A stretch of DNA of 64,000 nucleotides from Siphonodentalium dalli. Lineage: Eukaryota; Mollusca; Scaphopoda; Gadilida; Siphonodentaliidae. Shown piece after piece: positions 1-10,715 of this stretch. The translations under genes and the position numbers were made by a program. The stretch spans positions 5,590,734 to 5,654,733 of the forward strand of contig CP136061.1 in NCBI GenBank assembly GCA_032622095.1. Direction: 5' to 3'. Each line of letters starts with the position of its first letter. Position 1 is the first letter of the stretch. The notes beneath the pieces were generated by a model. It worked only from the letters and a program-made list of their open reading frames with translations, was not told the origin of the DNA and ran no database searches.

Positions 1-1032
1 GATAGCTGGATTTAGTTTCTATGCTAGTGCTGGCCGTTGTCAATATACTTCACAAAAATAATTTGGACAGGGTCGGACTTACATTTTTTGGTTAGGGTGG
101 GGGCGAAATTTTCGCAATTTTATTTTTGCGATGATTTCAACCATTTTTACTACCATGTATCTTTAGGACGTACTAATGATCCTCCTGAAAGAATTTTGTA
201 AATCGGTTTGAGAAATGTCCAAGTTACAGACCATCGAATATTGTATTCATACATTGGCTGAGGAGAAAGTGGTTGTGACCACAACTCCTCATAGACGACG
301 CACATGAGCAGGATTTGGTTTATGTGAGCGTGTTATTCATAGAGAGAAGACGAACTGGTGCAATTTTTACCAAGATCCAAAAAAAATGTCCCTATTAGGG
401 AGGGGGGCAAAAATTGTCATTTTTTTATCGTCTCAGATTCGAACCAAAATTGTTGTGAAGTATCTATAGGACGTTCTGAGAGTACTCAAGAAAGAATTTT
501 GTAAATCGGTTGAAAAATGTAGAAATTTTGGCCCATTAATTCTTATCAAGTTTACAGAAGATGCACTATGGATTTAAATTCCTACAACCAATCGTCACTT
601 TTTTGGTGTCATTCGATGGGGAATTTCTAGTACTTCTAAACGATTACCTACTTGCCGTATTATGTCGATGGAAGCCAGAGATAATCGAAATGTATATACT
701 GAACAGCATACATATAGGCCTACATAGTAGAATATCGCCACAATATCTTACTAAAACCCTACTATATAATAAAGGGGCATCAATTGCGAACACAATCACG
801 CAAAAATTAGCTCGATATCTCGAAAATTGGCCGAGATATGGTGACTTTTCTACCCGCGTCACCCAATTCCGAGGTATGGGTGGGGGTCACACCAGAACGT
901 TCCAACTGAACACAGAAATGTCAAGAAACCATAATATCGACATACCAATCAATTCCGCGCGATTTCATTATTATACTTCCATGTTTTACATGGAAGTATA
1001 TTGTTTTTGTGATTTTTATTTTTCTCTATTAT
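1..1032. repeat. Unit 0: diverged, partial satellite unit at the array edge
   Basis: From about position 61 this stretch aligns with the main monomer; positions 1-60 align only weakly. In the gap-free part (561 to about 865) I count 28 differences from subarray A in about 306 bp, roughly 9%. The 5' half also has small indels. It carries an extra palindrome and a roughly 61-bp subrepeat near its 3' end, so the spacing to the next unit is 1446 bp (99 to 1545) instead of 1383. At sites where A and B differ, it shares the B base at about five (for example 223, 336, 526, 895) and the A base at four, so it works as an outgroup. A 210-codon open frame (561-1193) exists only because a stop codon present in all other units reads CAA here and the subrepeat is present. 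I do not regard it as a gene. Confidence 0.9.
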
Positions 1033-1095
1033 TATACTTCCATATTTTAATATGGAAGTATATTGTTATTCAATTTATTATTTTTCTCCTCTATT
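970..1095. repeat. Tandem pair of palindrome-bearing subrepeats (61 and 65 bp)
   Basis: Positions 970-1030 and 1031-1095 are two adjacent copies of a short module: palindrome, then a T-rich stretch ending in TTTTTCTCTATT or TTTTTCTCCTCTATT. Every later unit keeps only the second version. Either the main monomer lost one module before it amplified, or unit 0 gained one. Confidence 0.85.
972..1000. repeat. Variant palindrome in unit 0 (13-bp arms)
   Basis: The arms TATACTTCCATGT and ACATGGAAGTATA are perfect reverse complements around a TTT centre. Compared with the standard palindrome at 1033-1062, the twelfth base of the left arm is G instead of A and its partner is C instead of T, so pairing is kept. 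The copy exists only in this edge unit. Confidence 0.95.
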
Positions 1096-2417
1096 ATTAT
1101 TATTCTAAGCAATTTTTCAACTCTTATATCTCCGGAAGTACAAGAGATAGGGAGCTGAAATTTCGTATGCATATAGACCTATACTATTTCTAACTAATAA
1201 GAGTATATAGGATGTTGTCCACGTTTGGTTTACAGAGTTATCTCCCTTTTTGTGAAAAAATGGGGTTGCTGTATCTCGAAAAGTATGAGCAGCAGAGACT
1301 CAAAATGTGGACCATATGTAGAACTCAGGATTCCCTATTGAATCCATACATTATAATTTATGTCCGCGCTTTTTCTACAGAGTTGTCGCCCATGATTCGC
1401 AAAATTCGATTTATTTCATATCATGTAACCGCCTATAACATGCACGGTATCCATATTTGAGAGATTTTATGTAGTTACCCGTTATCAACTTGCTACGAAA
1501 ACAAGTTTTGAACAGGGACGGACTTATATTTTTGGGTTTTGGGTGGGGGCAAAATTTTCGCAATTTTTTTTTTCGATGATTTCAACTATTTTTACTGTCG
1601 TGTATCTATAGGGTGTACTAATGATCCTCCTGAAAGAATTTTGTAAATCGGTTGAGAAATGTCCAACACTTACAGACCATCGAAAATTGTATTCATACAT
1701 CGATTGAGGAGAAAGTGCTTGTGGACAAAACTCCTCCTAGACGACGCACGCGAACTGGATTTGGTTTATGTGAGCGTGTTACCCATAGAAAGAAGACGAA
1801 ATGGTGCAATTTTGACGAAGATCCAAAAACATTGGTCCATATTAGGGAGGGGGCAAAAATTGTCATATTTTTTTGGTCTCCGATTTGAACCAAAATTGTT
1901 GTGAAGTATCTATAAGATGTACCGAGTGACATTATGAGTGAATTTTGTGAATCGGTTGAAAAATGTAGAAACTGTGGCCCCTTCATTTTTTTCAAGTTTA
2001 CAGAAGATGCACTATGAATTCAAATTCCTTCAACCAATCGTCAATTGTTTAGTGTCATTCGGTGGGGAATTTATAATACTTTTAAACGATTACCGACTTG
2101 CCTTATTATGTCGATGGAAGCCAGATATAATCGAAATGTATGTACTGAACAGCATTAATATAGGTCTATATAGTAGAATATCGCCACAATATCTTACTAG
2201 AACCCTACTAAATATTAAAGGGGCATCAAATGCGAACACAATGACGCAAAAATTAGCTCGATATCTCGAAGATTGGCCGAGATATGGCGACTTTTCTACA
2301 CGCATCACCTAATTCCGAGGCAAGGGTGGGGGTCACACCATAACGTTCCAACTGAACACAGAAATGTCAATAAACCATACTATCGACATACCAATCAATT
2401 CCGTGCGAATCCCTTAT
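1033..2417. repeat. A1, first homogenised unit (1385 bp)
   Basis: From the palindrome onward this unit matches the A consensus, in contrast to the roughly 9% diverged sequence just to its left. It has one 2-bp insertion (CAACACTTAC near 1664-1673, where other A units read CAACTTAC), which accounts for its length of 1385 bp. Confidence 0.92.
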
Positions 2418-3800
2418 TATACTTCCATATTTTAATATGGAAGTATATTGTTATTCAATTTATTATTTTTCTCCTCTATTATTATTATTCTAAGCAATTT
2501 TTCAACTCTTATATCTCCGGAAGTACAAGAGATAGGGAGCTGAAATTTCGTATGCATATAGACCTATACTATTTCTAACTAATAAGAGTATATAGGATGT
2601 TGTCCACGTTTGGTTTACAGAGTTATCTCCCTTTTTGTGAAAAAATGGGGTTGCTGTATCTCGAAAAGTATGAGCAGCAGAGACTCAAATTGTGGACCAT
2701 ATGTAGAACTCAGGATTCCCTATTGAATCCATACATTATAATTTATGTCCGCGCTTTTTCTACAGAGTTGTCGCCCATGATTCGCAAAATTCGATTTATT
2801 TCATATCATGTAACCGCCTATAACATGCACGGTATCCATATTTGAGAGATTTTATGTAGTTACCCGTTATCAACTTGCTACGAAAACAAGTTTGGAACAG
2901 GGACGGACTTATATTTTTGGGTTTTGGGTGGGGGCAAAATTTTCGCAATTTTTTTTTTCGATGATTTCAACTATTTTTACTGTCGTGTATCTATAGGGTG
3001 TACTAATGATCCTCCTGAAAGAATTTTGTAAATCGGTTGAGAAATGTCCAACTTACAGACCATCGAAAATTGTATTCATACATCGATTGAGGAGAAAGTG
3101 CTTGTGGACAAAACTCCTCCTAGACGACGCACGCGAACTGGATTTGGTTTATGTGAGCGTGTTACCCATAGAAAGAAGACGAAATGGTGCAATTTTGACG
3201 AAGATCCAAAAACATTGGTCCATATTAGGGAGGGGGCAAAAATTGTCATATTTTTTTGGTCTCCGATTTGAACCAAAATTGTTGTGAAGTATCTATAAGA
3301 TGTACCGAGTGACATTATGAGTGAATTTTGTGAATCGGTTGAAAAATGTAGAAACTGTGGCCCCTTCATTTTTTTCAAGTTTACAGAAGATGCACTATGA
3401 ATTCAAATTCCTTCAACCAATCGTCAATTGTTTAGTGTCATTCGGTGGGGAATTTATAATACTTTTAAACGATTACCGACTTGCCTTATTATGTCGATGG
3501 AAGCCAGATATAATCGAAATGTATGTACTGAACAGCATTAATATAGGTCTATATAGTAGAATATCGCCACAATATCTTACTAGAACCCTACTAAATATTA
3601 AAGGGGCATCAAATGCGAACACAATGACGCAAAAATTAGCTCGATATCTCGAAGATTGGCCGAGATATGGCGACTTTTCTACACGCATCACCTAATTCCG
3701 AGGCAAGGGTGGGGGTCACACCATAACGTTCCAACTGAACACAGAAATGTCAATAAACCATACTATCGACATACCAATCAATTCCGTGCGAATCCCTTAT
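2418..3800. repeat. A2 unit with two private substitutions
   Basis: A full 1383-bp unit with A to T at 2690 and T to G at 2894 relative to all other A units. Together with the A1 insertion this gives a slight excess of private changes in the two units nearest the diverged edge. Confidence 0.93.
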
Positions 3801-3830
3801 TATACTTCCATATTTTAATATGGAAGTATA
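3801..3830. repeat. 30-bp palindrome, once per unit (reference copy)
   Basis: The arms TATACTTCCATATT and AATATGGAAGTATA are perfect 14-bp reverse complements around a TT centre. The palindrome was checked at 1033, 2418, 24545, 25927, 27312 and 35647, and the surrounding sequence repeats in every other unit. It could extrude as a cruciform or hairpin, or bind a dimeric protein. No protein partner is known to me. It defines the phase in which the homogenised array begins. Confidence 0.95.
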
Positions 3831-3894
3831 TTGTTATTCAATTTATTATTTTTCTCCTCTATTATTATTATTCTAAGCAATTTTTCAACTCTTA

Positions 3895-4039
3895 TATCTC
3901 CGGAAGTACAAGAGATAGGGAGCTGAAATTTCGTATGCATATAGACCTATACTATTTCTAACTAATAAGAGTATATAGGATGTTGTCCACGTTTGGTTTA
4001 CAGAGTTATCTCCCTTTTTGTGAAAAAATGGGGTTGCTG
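3895..4039. repeat. S1 internal segment (diverged copy of S2)
   Basis: It begins TATCTCCGGAAGTA and ends near ACAGAGTTATCTCCC. The neighbouring S2 begins TATCTCGAAAAGTA and ends near ACAGAGTTGTCGCCC. Starts are 145 bp apart and the end motifs 135 bp apart, so the two look like an old tandem duplication with indels. The GTTATCTCCCTT in S1 resembles a motif I recall from mollusc repeats; this is memory, not a search result. Confidence 0.65.
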
Positions 4040-4175
4040 TATCTCGAAAAGTATGAGCAGCAGAGACTCAAAATGTGGACCATATGTAGAACTCAGGATT
4101 CCCTATTGAATCCATACATTATAATTTATGTCCGCGCTTTTTCTACAGAGTTGTCGCCCATGATTCGCAAAATTC
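4040..4175. repeat. S2 internal segment (diverged copy of S1)
   Basis: It directly follows S1 and shares its opening (TATCTC..AAGTA), a middle GAGA..CT.AAAT phrase, a TGTCC.CG.TT stretch and the closing ACAGAGTTRTCKCCC. A third, shorter occurrence of the opening phrase lies at the inverted repeat (5027). No function is apparent. Confidence 0.65.
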
Positions 4176-4273
4176 GATTTATTTCATATCATGTAACCGC
4201 CTATAACATGCACGGTATCCATATTTGAGAGATTTTATGTAGTTACCCGTTATCAACTTGCTACGAAAACAAG

Positions 4274-4430
4274 TTTTGAACAGGGACGGACTTATATTTT
4301 TGGGTTTTGGGTGGGGGCAAAATTTTCGCAATTTTTTTTTTCGATGATTTCAACTATTTTTACTGTCGTGTATCTATAGGGTGTACTAATGATCCTCCTG
4401 AAAGAATTTTGTAAATCGGTTGAGAAATGT
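4274..4430. repeat. Internal 302-bp-offset duplication, arm 1
   Basis: This arm runs from TTTTGAAC through the G-rich island, the T10 run and GTATCTATAGGGTGTAC to AATCGGTTGAGAAATGT. Arm 2 is 302 bp downstream. Over the 61 ungapped positions 4370-4430 versus 4672-4732 I count 46 identities (75%). Several landmarks (G island, GTATCTATA, AATCGGTTGA) keep the exact 302-bp offset, so this is real ancestry and not chance. Confidence 0.85.
4332..4341. repeat. T10 homopolymer in each unit
   Basis: A run of ten T follows GCAA and precedes CGATG in every A and B unit I checked, except 11 T in the unit at 23163. It is a likely site for long-read length errors. Confidence 0.9.
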
Positions 4431-4575
4431 CCAACTTACAGACCATCGAAAATTGTATTCATACATCGATTGAGGAGAAAGTGCTTGTGGACAAAACTCC
4501 TCCTAGACGACGCACGCGAACTGGATTTGGTTTATGTGAGCGTGTTACCCATAGAAAGAAGACGAAATGGTGCAA

Positions 4576-4732
4576 TTTTGACGAAGATCCAAAAACATTG
4601 GTCCATATTAGGGAGGGGGCAAAAATTGTCATATTTTTTTGGTCTCCGATTTGAACCAAAATTGTTGTGAAGTATCTATAAGATGTACCGAGTGACATTA
4701 TGAGTGAATTTTGTGAATCGGTTGAAAAATGT
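4576..4732. repeat. Internal 302-bp-offset duplication, arm 2
   Basis: This is the downstream partner of 4274-4430, starting TTTTGACG and containing GGGAGGGGGC, GTATCTATAAG and AATCGGTTGAAAAATGT. Similarity may continue at a lower level to the right, but I could not align that part with confidence. The monomer therefore appears to have been built by an older duplication before its own amplification. Confidence 0.85.
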
Positions 4733-5026
4733 AGAAACTGTGGCCCCTTCATTTTTTTCAAGTTTACAGAAGATGCACTATGAATTCAAATTCCTTCAAC
4801 CAATCGTCAATTGTTTAGTGTCATTCGGTGGGGAATTTATAATACTTTTAAACGATTACCGACTTGCCTTATTATGTCGATGGAAGCCAGATATAATCGA
4901 AATGTATGTACTGAACAGCATTAATATAGGTCTATATAGTAGAATATCGCCACAATATCTTACTAGAACCCTACTAAATATTAAAGGGGCATCAAATGCG
5001 AACACAATGACGCAAAAATTAGCTCG

Positions 5027-5051
5027 ATATCTCGAAGATTGGCCGAGATAT
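5027..5051. repeat. Short inverted repeat (8-bp arms, 9-bp loop)
   Basis: ATATCTCG and CGAGATAT flank a 9-bp loop, giving a possible hairpin. The diverged unit 0 keeps both arms unchanged while its loop differs by one base. Its left arm also resembles the opening of S1 and S2. The copy in A1 is at 2261-2285. Confidence 0.75.
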
Positions 5052-5089
5052 GGCGACTTTTCTACACGCATCACCTAATTCCGAGGCAA

Positions 5090-5098
5090 GGGTGGGGG
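5090..5098 (+). repeat. G-rich island GGGTGGGGG (third of three per unit)
   Basis: Islands of the form GGGWGGGGG occur at 4309-4317, 4611-4619 and 5090-5098, all with G on the + strand. The first is preceded by another GGG and four T. The pattern GGGWGGGGGYMA is also seen three times in unit 0 with small changes. It resembles a generic CACCC/GC-box type site, or a weak two-tetrad quadruplex; neither is shown. Confidence 0.7.
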
Positions 5099-5183
5099 TC
5101 ACACCATAACGTTCCAACTGAACACAGAAATGTCAATAAACCATACTATCGACATACCAATCAATTCCGTGCGAATCCCTTAT

Positions 5184-6566
5184 TATACTTCCATATTTTA
5201 ATATGGAAGTATATTGTTATTCAATTTATTATTTTTCTCCTCTATTATTATTATTCTAAGCAATTTTTCAACTCTTATATCTCCGGAAGTACAAGAGATA
5301 GGGAGCTGAAATTTCGTATGCATATAGACCTATACTATTTCTAACTAATAAGAGTATATAGGATGTTGTCCACGTTTGGTTTACAGAGTTATCTCCCTTT
5401 TTGTGAAAAAATGGGGTTGCTGTATCTCGAAAAGTATGAGCAGCAGAGACTCAAAATGTGGACCATATGTAGAACTCAGGATTCCCTATTGAATCCATAC
5501 ATTATAATTTATGTCCGCGCTTTTTCTACAGAGTTGTCGCCCATGATTCGCAAAATTCGATTTATTTCATATCATGTAACCGCCTATAACATGCACGGTA
5601 TCCATATTTGAGAGATTTTATGTAGTTACCCGTTATCAACTTGCTACGAAAACAAGTTTTGAACAGGGACGGACTTATATTTTTGGGTTTTGGGTGGGGG
5701 CAAAATTTTCGCAATTTTTTTTTTCGATGATTTCAACTATTTTTACTGTCGTGTATCTATAGGGTGTACTAATGATCCTCCTGAAAGAATTTTGTAAATC
5801 GGTTGAGAAATGTCCAACTTACAGACCATCGAAAATTGTATTCATACATCGATTGAGGAGAAAGTGCTTGTGGACAAAACTCCTCCTAGACGACGCACGC
5901 GAACTGGATTTGGTTTATGTGAGCGTGTTACCCATAGAAAGAAGACGAAATGGTGCAATTTTGACGAAGATCCAAAAACATTGGTCCATATTAGGGAGGG
6001 GGCAAAAATTGTCATATTTTTTTGGTCTCCGATTTGAACCAAAATTGTTGTGAAGTATCTATAAGATGTACCGAGTGACATTATGAGTGAATTTTGTGAA
6101 TCGATTGAAAAATGTAGAAACTGTGGCCCCTTCATTTTTTTCAAGTTTACAGAAGATGCACTATGAATTCAAATTCCTTCAACCAATCGTCAATTGTTTA
6201 GTGTCATTCGGTGGGGAATTTATAATACTTTTAAACGATTACCGACTTGCCTTATTATGTCGATGGAAGCCAGATATAATCGAAATGTATGTACTGAACA
6301 GCATTAATATAGGTCTATATAGTAGAATATCGCCACAATATCTTACTAGAACCCTACTAAATATTAAAGGGGCATCAAATGCGAACACAATGACGCAAAA
6401 ATTAGCTCGATATCTCGAAGATTGGCCGAGATATGGCGACTTTTCTACACGCATCACCTAATTCCGAGGCAAGGGTGGGGGTCACACCATAACGTTCCAA
6501 CTGAACACAGAAATGTCAATAAACCATACTATCGACATACCAATCAATTCCGTGCGAATCCCTTAT
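5184..6566. repeat. A4 unit with one substitution
   Basis: A 1383-bp unit with a private G to A at 6104 (TCGATTG where others read TCGGTTG). Confidence 0.92.
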
Positions 6567-9500
6567 TATACTTCCATATTTTAATATGGAAGTATATTGT
6601 TATTCAATTTATTATTTTTCTCCTCTATTATTATTATTCTAAGCAATTTTTCAACTCTTATATCTCCGGAAGTACAAGAGATAGGGAGCTGAAATTTCGT
6701 ATGCATATAGACCTATACTATTTCTAACTAATAAGAGTATATAGGATGTTGTCCACGTTTGGTTTACAGAGTTATCTCCCTTTTTGTGAAAAAATGGGGT
6801 TGCTGTATCTCGAAAAGTATGAGCAGCAGAGACTCAAAATGTGGACCATATGTAGAACTCAGGATTCCCTATTGAATCCATACATTATAATTTATGTCCG
6901 CGCTTTTTCTACAGAGTTGTCGCCCATGATTCGCAAAATTCGATTTATTTCATATCATGTAACCGCCTATAACATGCACGGTATCCATATTTGAGAGATT
7001 TTATGTAGTTACCCGTTATCAACTTGCTACGAAAACAAGTTTTGAACAGGGACGGACTTATATTTTTGGGTTTTGGGTGGGGGCAAAATTTTCGCAATTT
7101 TTTTTTTCGATGATTTCAACTATTTTTACTGTCGTGTATCTATAGGGTGTACTAATGATCCTCCTGAAAGAATTTTGTAAATCGGTTGAGAAATGTCCAA
7201 CTTACAGACCATCGAAAATTGTATTCATACATCGATTGAGGAGAAAGTGCTTGTGGACAAAACTCCTCCTAGACGACGCACGCGAACTGGATTTGGTTTA
7301 TGTGAGCGTGTTACCCATAGAAAGAAGACGAAATGGTGCAATTTTGACGAAGATCCAAAAACATTGGTCCATATTAGGGAGGGGGCAAAAATTGTCATAT
7401 TTTTTTGGTCTCCGATTTGAACCAAAATTGTTGTGAAGTATCTATAAGATGTACCGAGTGACATTATGAGTGAATTTTGTGAATCGGTTGAAAAATGTAG
7501 AAACTGTGGCCCCTTCATTTTTTTCAAGTTTACAGAAGATGCACTATGAATTCAAATTCCTTCAACCAATCGTCAATTGTTTAGTGTCATTCGGTGGGGA
7601 ATTTATAATACTTTTAAACGATTACCGACTTGCCTTATTATGTCGATGGAAGCCAGATATAATCGAAATGTATGTACTGAACAGCATTAATATAGGTCTA
7701 TATAGTAGAATATCGCCACAATATCTTACTAGAACCCTACTAAATATTAAAGGGGCATCAAATGCGAACACAATGACGCAAAAATTAGCTCGATATCTCG
7801 AAGATTGGCCGAGATATGGCGACTTTTCTACACGCATCACCTAATTCCGAGGCAAGGGTGGGGGTCACACCATAACGTTCCAACTGAACACAGAAATGTC
7901 AATAAACCATACTATCGACATACCAATCAATTCCGTGCGAATCCCTTATTATACTTCCATATTTTAATATGGAAGTATATTGTTATTCAATTTATTATTT
8001 TTCTCCTCTATTATTATTATTCTAAGCAATTTTTCAACTCTTATATCTCCGGAAGTACAAGAGATAGGGAGCTGAAATTTCGTATGCATATAGACCTATA
8101 CTATTTCTAACTAATAAGAGTATATAGGATGTTGTCCACGTTTGGTTTACAGAGTTATCTCCCTTTTTGTGAAAAAATGGGGTTGCTGTATCTCGAAAAG
8201 TATGAGCAGCAGAGACTCAAAATGTGGACCATATGTAGAACTCAGGATTCCCTATTGAATCCATACATTATAATTTATGTCCGCGCTTTTTCTACAGAGT
8301 TGTCGCCCATGATTCGCAAAATTCGATTTATTTCATATCATGTAACCGCCTATAACATGCACGGTATCCATATTTGAGAGATTTTATGTAGTTACCCGTT
8401 ATCAACTTGCTACGAAAACAAGTTTTGAACAGGGACGGACTTATATTTTTGGGTTTTGGGTGGGGGCAAAATTTTCGCAATTTTTTTTTTCGATGATTTC
8501 AACTATTTTTACTGTCGTGTATCTATAGGGTGTACTAATGATCCTCCTGAAAGAATTTTGTAAATCGGTTGAGAAATGTCCAACTTACAGACCATCGAAA
8601 ATTGTATTCATACATCGATTGAGGAGAAAGTGCTTGTGGACAAAACTCCTCCTAGACGACGCACGCGAACTGGATTTGGTTTATGTGAGCGTGTTACCCA
8701 TAGAAAGAAGACGAAATGGTGCAATTTTGACGAAGATCCAAAAACATTGGTCCATATTAGGGAGGGGGCAAAAATTGTCATATTTTTTTGGTCTCCGATT
8801 TGAACCAAAATTGTTGTGAAGTATCTATAAGATGTACCGAGTGACATTATGAGTGAATTTTGTGAATCGGTTGAAAAATGTAGAAACTGTGGCCCCTTCA
8901 TTTTTTTCAAGTTTACAGAAGATGCACTATGAATTCAAATTCCTTCAACCAATCGTCAATTGTTTAGTGTCATTCGGTGGGGAATTTATAATACTTTTAA
9001 ACGATTACCGACTTGCCTTATTATGTCGATGGAAGCCAGATATAATCGAAATGTATGTACTGAACAGCATTAATATAGGTCTATATAGTAGAATATCGCC
9101 ACAATATCTTACTAGAACCCTACTAAATATTAAAGGGGCATCAAATGCGAACACAATGACGCAAAAATTAGCTCGATATCTCGAAGATTGGCCGAGATAT
9201 GGCGACTTTTCTACACGCATCACCTAATTCCGAGGCAAGGGTGGGGGTCACACCATAACGTTCCAACTGAACACAGAAATGTCAATAAACCATACTATCG
9301 ACATACCAATCAATTCCGTGCGAATCCCTTATTATACTTCCATATTTTAATATGGAAGTATATTGTTATTCAATTTATTATTTTTCTCCTCTATTATTAT
9401 TATTCTAAGCAATTTTTCAACTCTTATATCTCCGGAAGTACAAGAGATAGGGAGCTGAAATTTCGTATGCATATAGACCTATACTATTTCTAACTAATAA

Positions 9501-10715
9501 GAGTATATAGGATGTTGTCCACGTTTGGTTTACAGAGTTATCTCCCTTTTTGTGAAAAAATGGGGTTGCTGTATCTCGAAAAGTATGAGCAGCAGAGACT
9601 CAAAATGTGGACCATATGTAGAACTCAGGATTCCCTATTGAATCCATACATTATAATTTATGTCCGCGCTTTTTCTACAGAGTTGTCGCCCATGATTCGC
9701 AAAATTCGATTTATTTCATATCATGTAACCGCCTATAACATGCACGGTATCCATATTTGAGAGATTTTATGTAGTTACCCGTTATCAACTTGCTACGAAA
9801 ACAAGTTTTGAACAGGGACGGACTTATATTTTTGGGTTTTGGGTGGGGGCAAAATTTTCGCAATTTTTTTTTTCGATGATTTCAACTATTTTTACTGTCG
9901 TGTATCTATAGGGTGTACTAATGATCCTCCTGAAAGAATTTTGTAAATCGGTTGAGAAATGTCCAACTTACAGACCATCGAAAATTGTATTCATACATCG
10001 ATTGAGGAGAAAGTGCTTGTGGACAAAACTCCTCCTAGACGACGCACGCGAACTGGATTTGGTTTATGTGAGCGTGTTACCCATAGAAAGAAGACGAAAT
10101 GGTGCAATTTTGACGAAGATCCAAAAACATTGGTCCATATTAGGGAGGGGGCAAAAATTGTCATATTTTTTTGGTCTCCGATTTGAACCAAAATTGTTGT
10201 GAAGTATCTATAAGATGTACCGAGTGACATTATGAGTGAATTTTGTGAATCGGTTGAAAAATGTAGAAACTGTGGCCCCTTCATTTTTTTCAAGTTTACA
10301 GAAGATGCACTATGAATTCAAATTCCTTCAACCAATCGTCAATTGTTTAGTGTCATTCGGTGGGGAATTTATAATACTTTTAAACGATTACCGACTTGCC
10401 TTATTATGTCGATGGAAGCCAGATATAATCGAAATGTATGTACTGAACAGCATTAATATAGGTCTATATAGTAGAATATCGCCACAATATCTTACTAGAA
10501 CCCTACTAAATATTAAAGGGGCATCAAATGCGAACACAATGACGCAAAAATTAGCTCGATATCTCGAAGATTGGCCGAGATATGGCGACTTTTCTACACG
10601 CATCACCTAATTCCGAGGCAAGGGTGGGGGTCACACCATAACGTTCCAACTGAACACAGAAATGTCAATAAACCATACTATCGACATACCAATCAATTCC
10701 GTGCGAATCCCTTAT
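6567..10715. repeat. A5-A7, three units matching the consensus
   Basis: Three consecutive 1383-bp units (starts 6567, 7950, 9333) in which I noticed no private difference. Confidence 0.9.

Larger units (their letters stand above)
3801..5183. repeat. A3, reference monomer for subarray A
   Basis: This unit shows no private change and is used here to place the internal features. In order it contains the palindrome (3801-3830), a T-rich stretch with a short ATT run, the S1 and S2 segments (3895-4175), two arms related by a 302-bp offset (4274-4430 and 4576-4732) with G-rich islands in each, a T10 run (4332-4341), an AT-rich segment, an 8-9-8 inverted repeat (5027-5051) and a third G-rich island (5090-5098). 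I see no promoter, tRNA, rRNA or transposon terminus that I can name. Confidence 0.93.

Noticed and set aside
561-1193. 210-codon open frame as a gene
   Set aside because: It exists only in the diverged unit, runs across the palindrome repeats, ends in low-complexity translation, and differences from other copies ignore codon position.
2926-2934. Stable three-tetrad G-quadruplex at the G-rich island
   Set aside because: Only three separate G3 runs are available (GGG, GGG, GGGGG), one short of the usual requirement.
3321-3695. Recurrent 124-codon frame (and the 101, 100, 93, 82 and 76-codon frames) as a repeated gene family
   Set aside because: They overlap each other on both strands, match no family I know, and recur only because the whole unit is copied. 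Stops and frames shift freely in unit 0.
3801-3830. Palindrome as terminal inverted repeats of a transposon
   Set aside because: The arms are adjacent with a 2-bp centre, no element lies between them, and no target-site duplication or transposase is visible.
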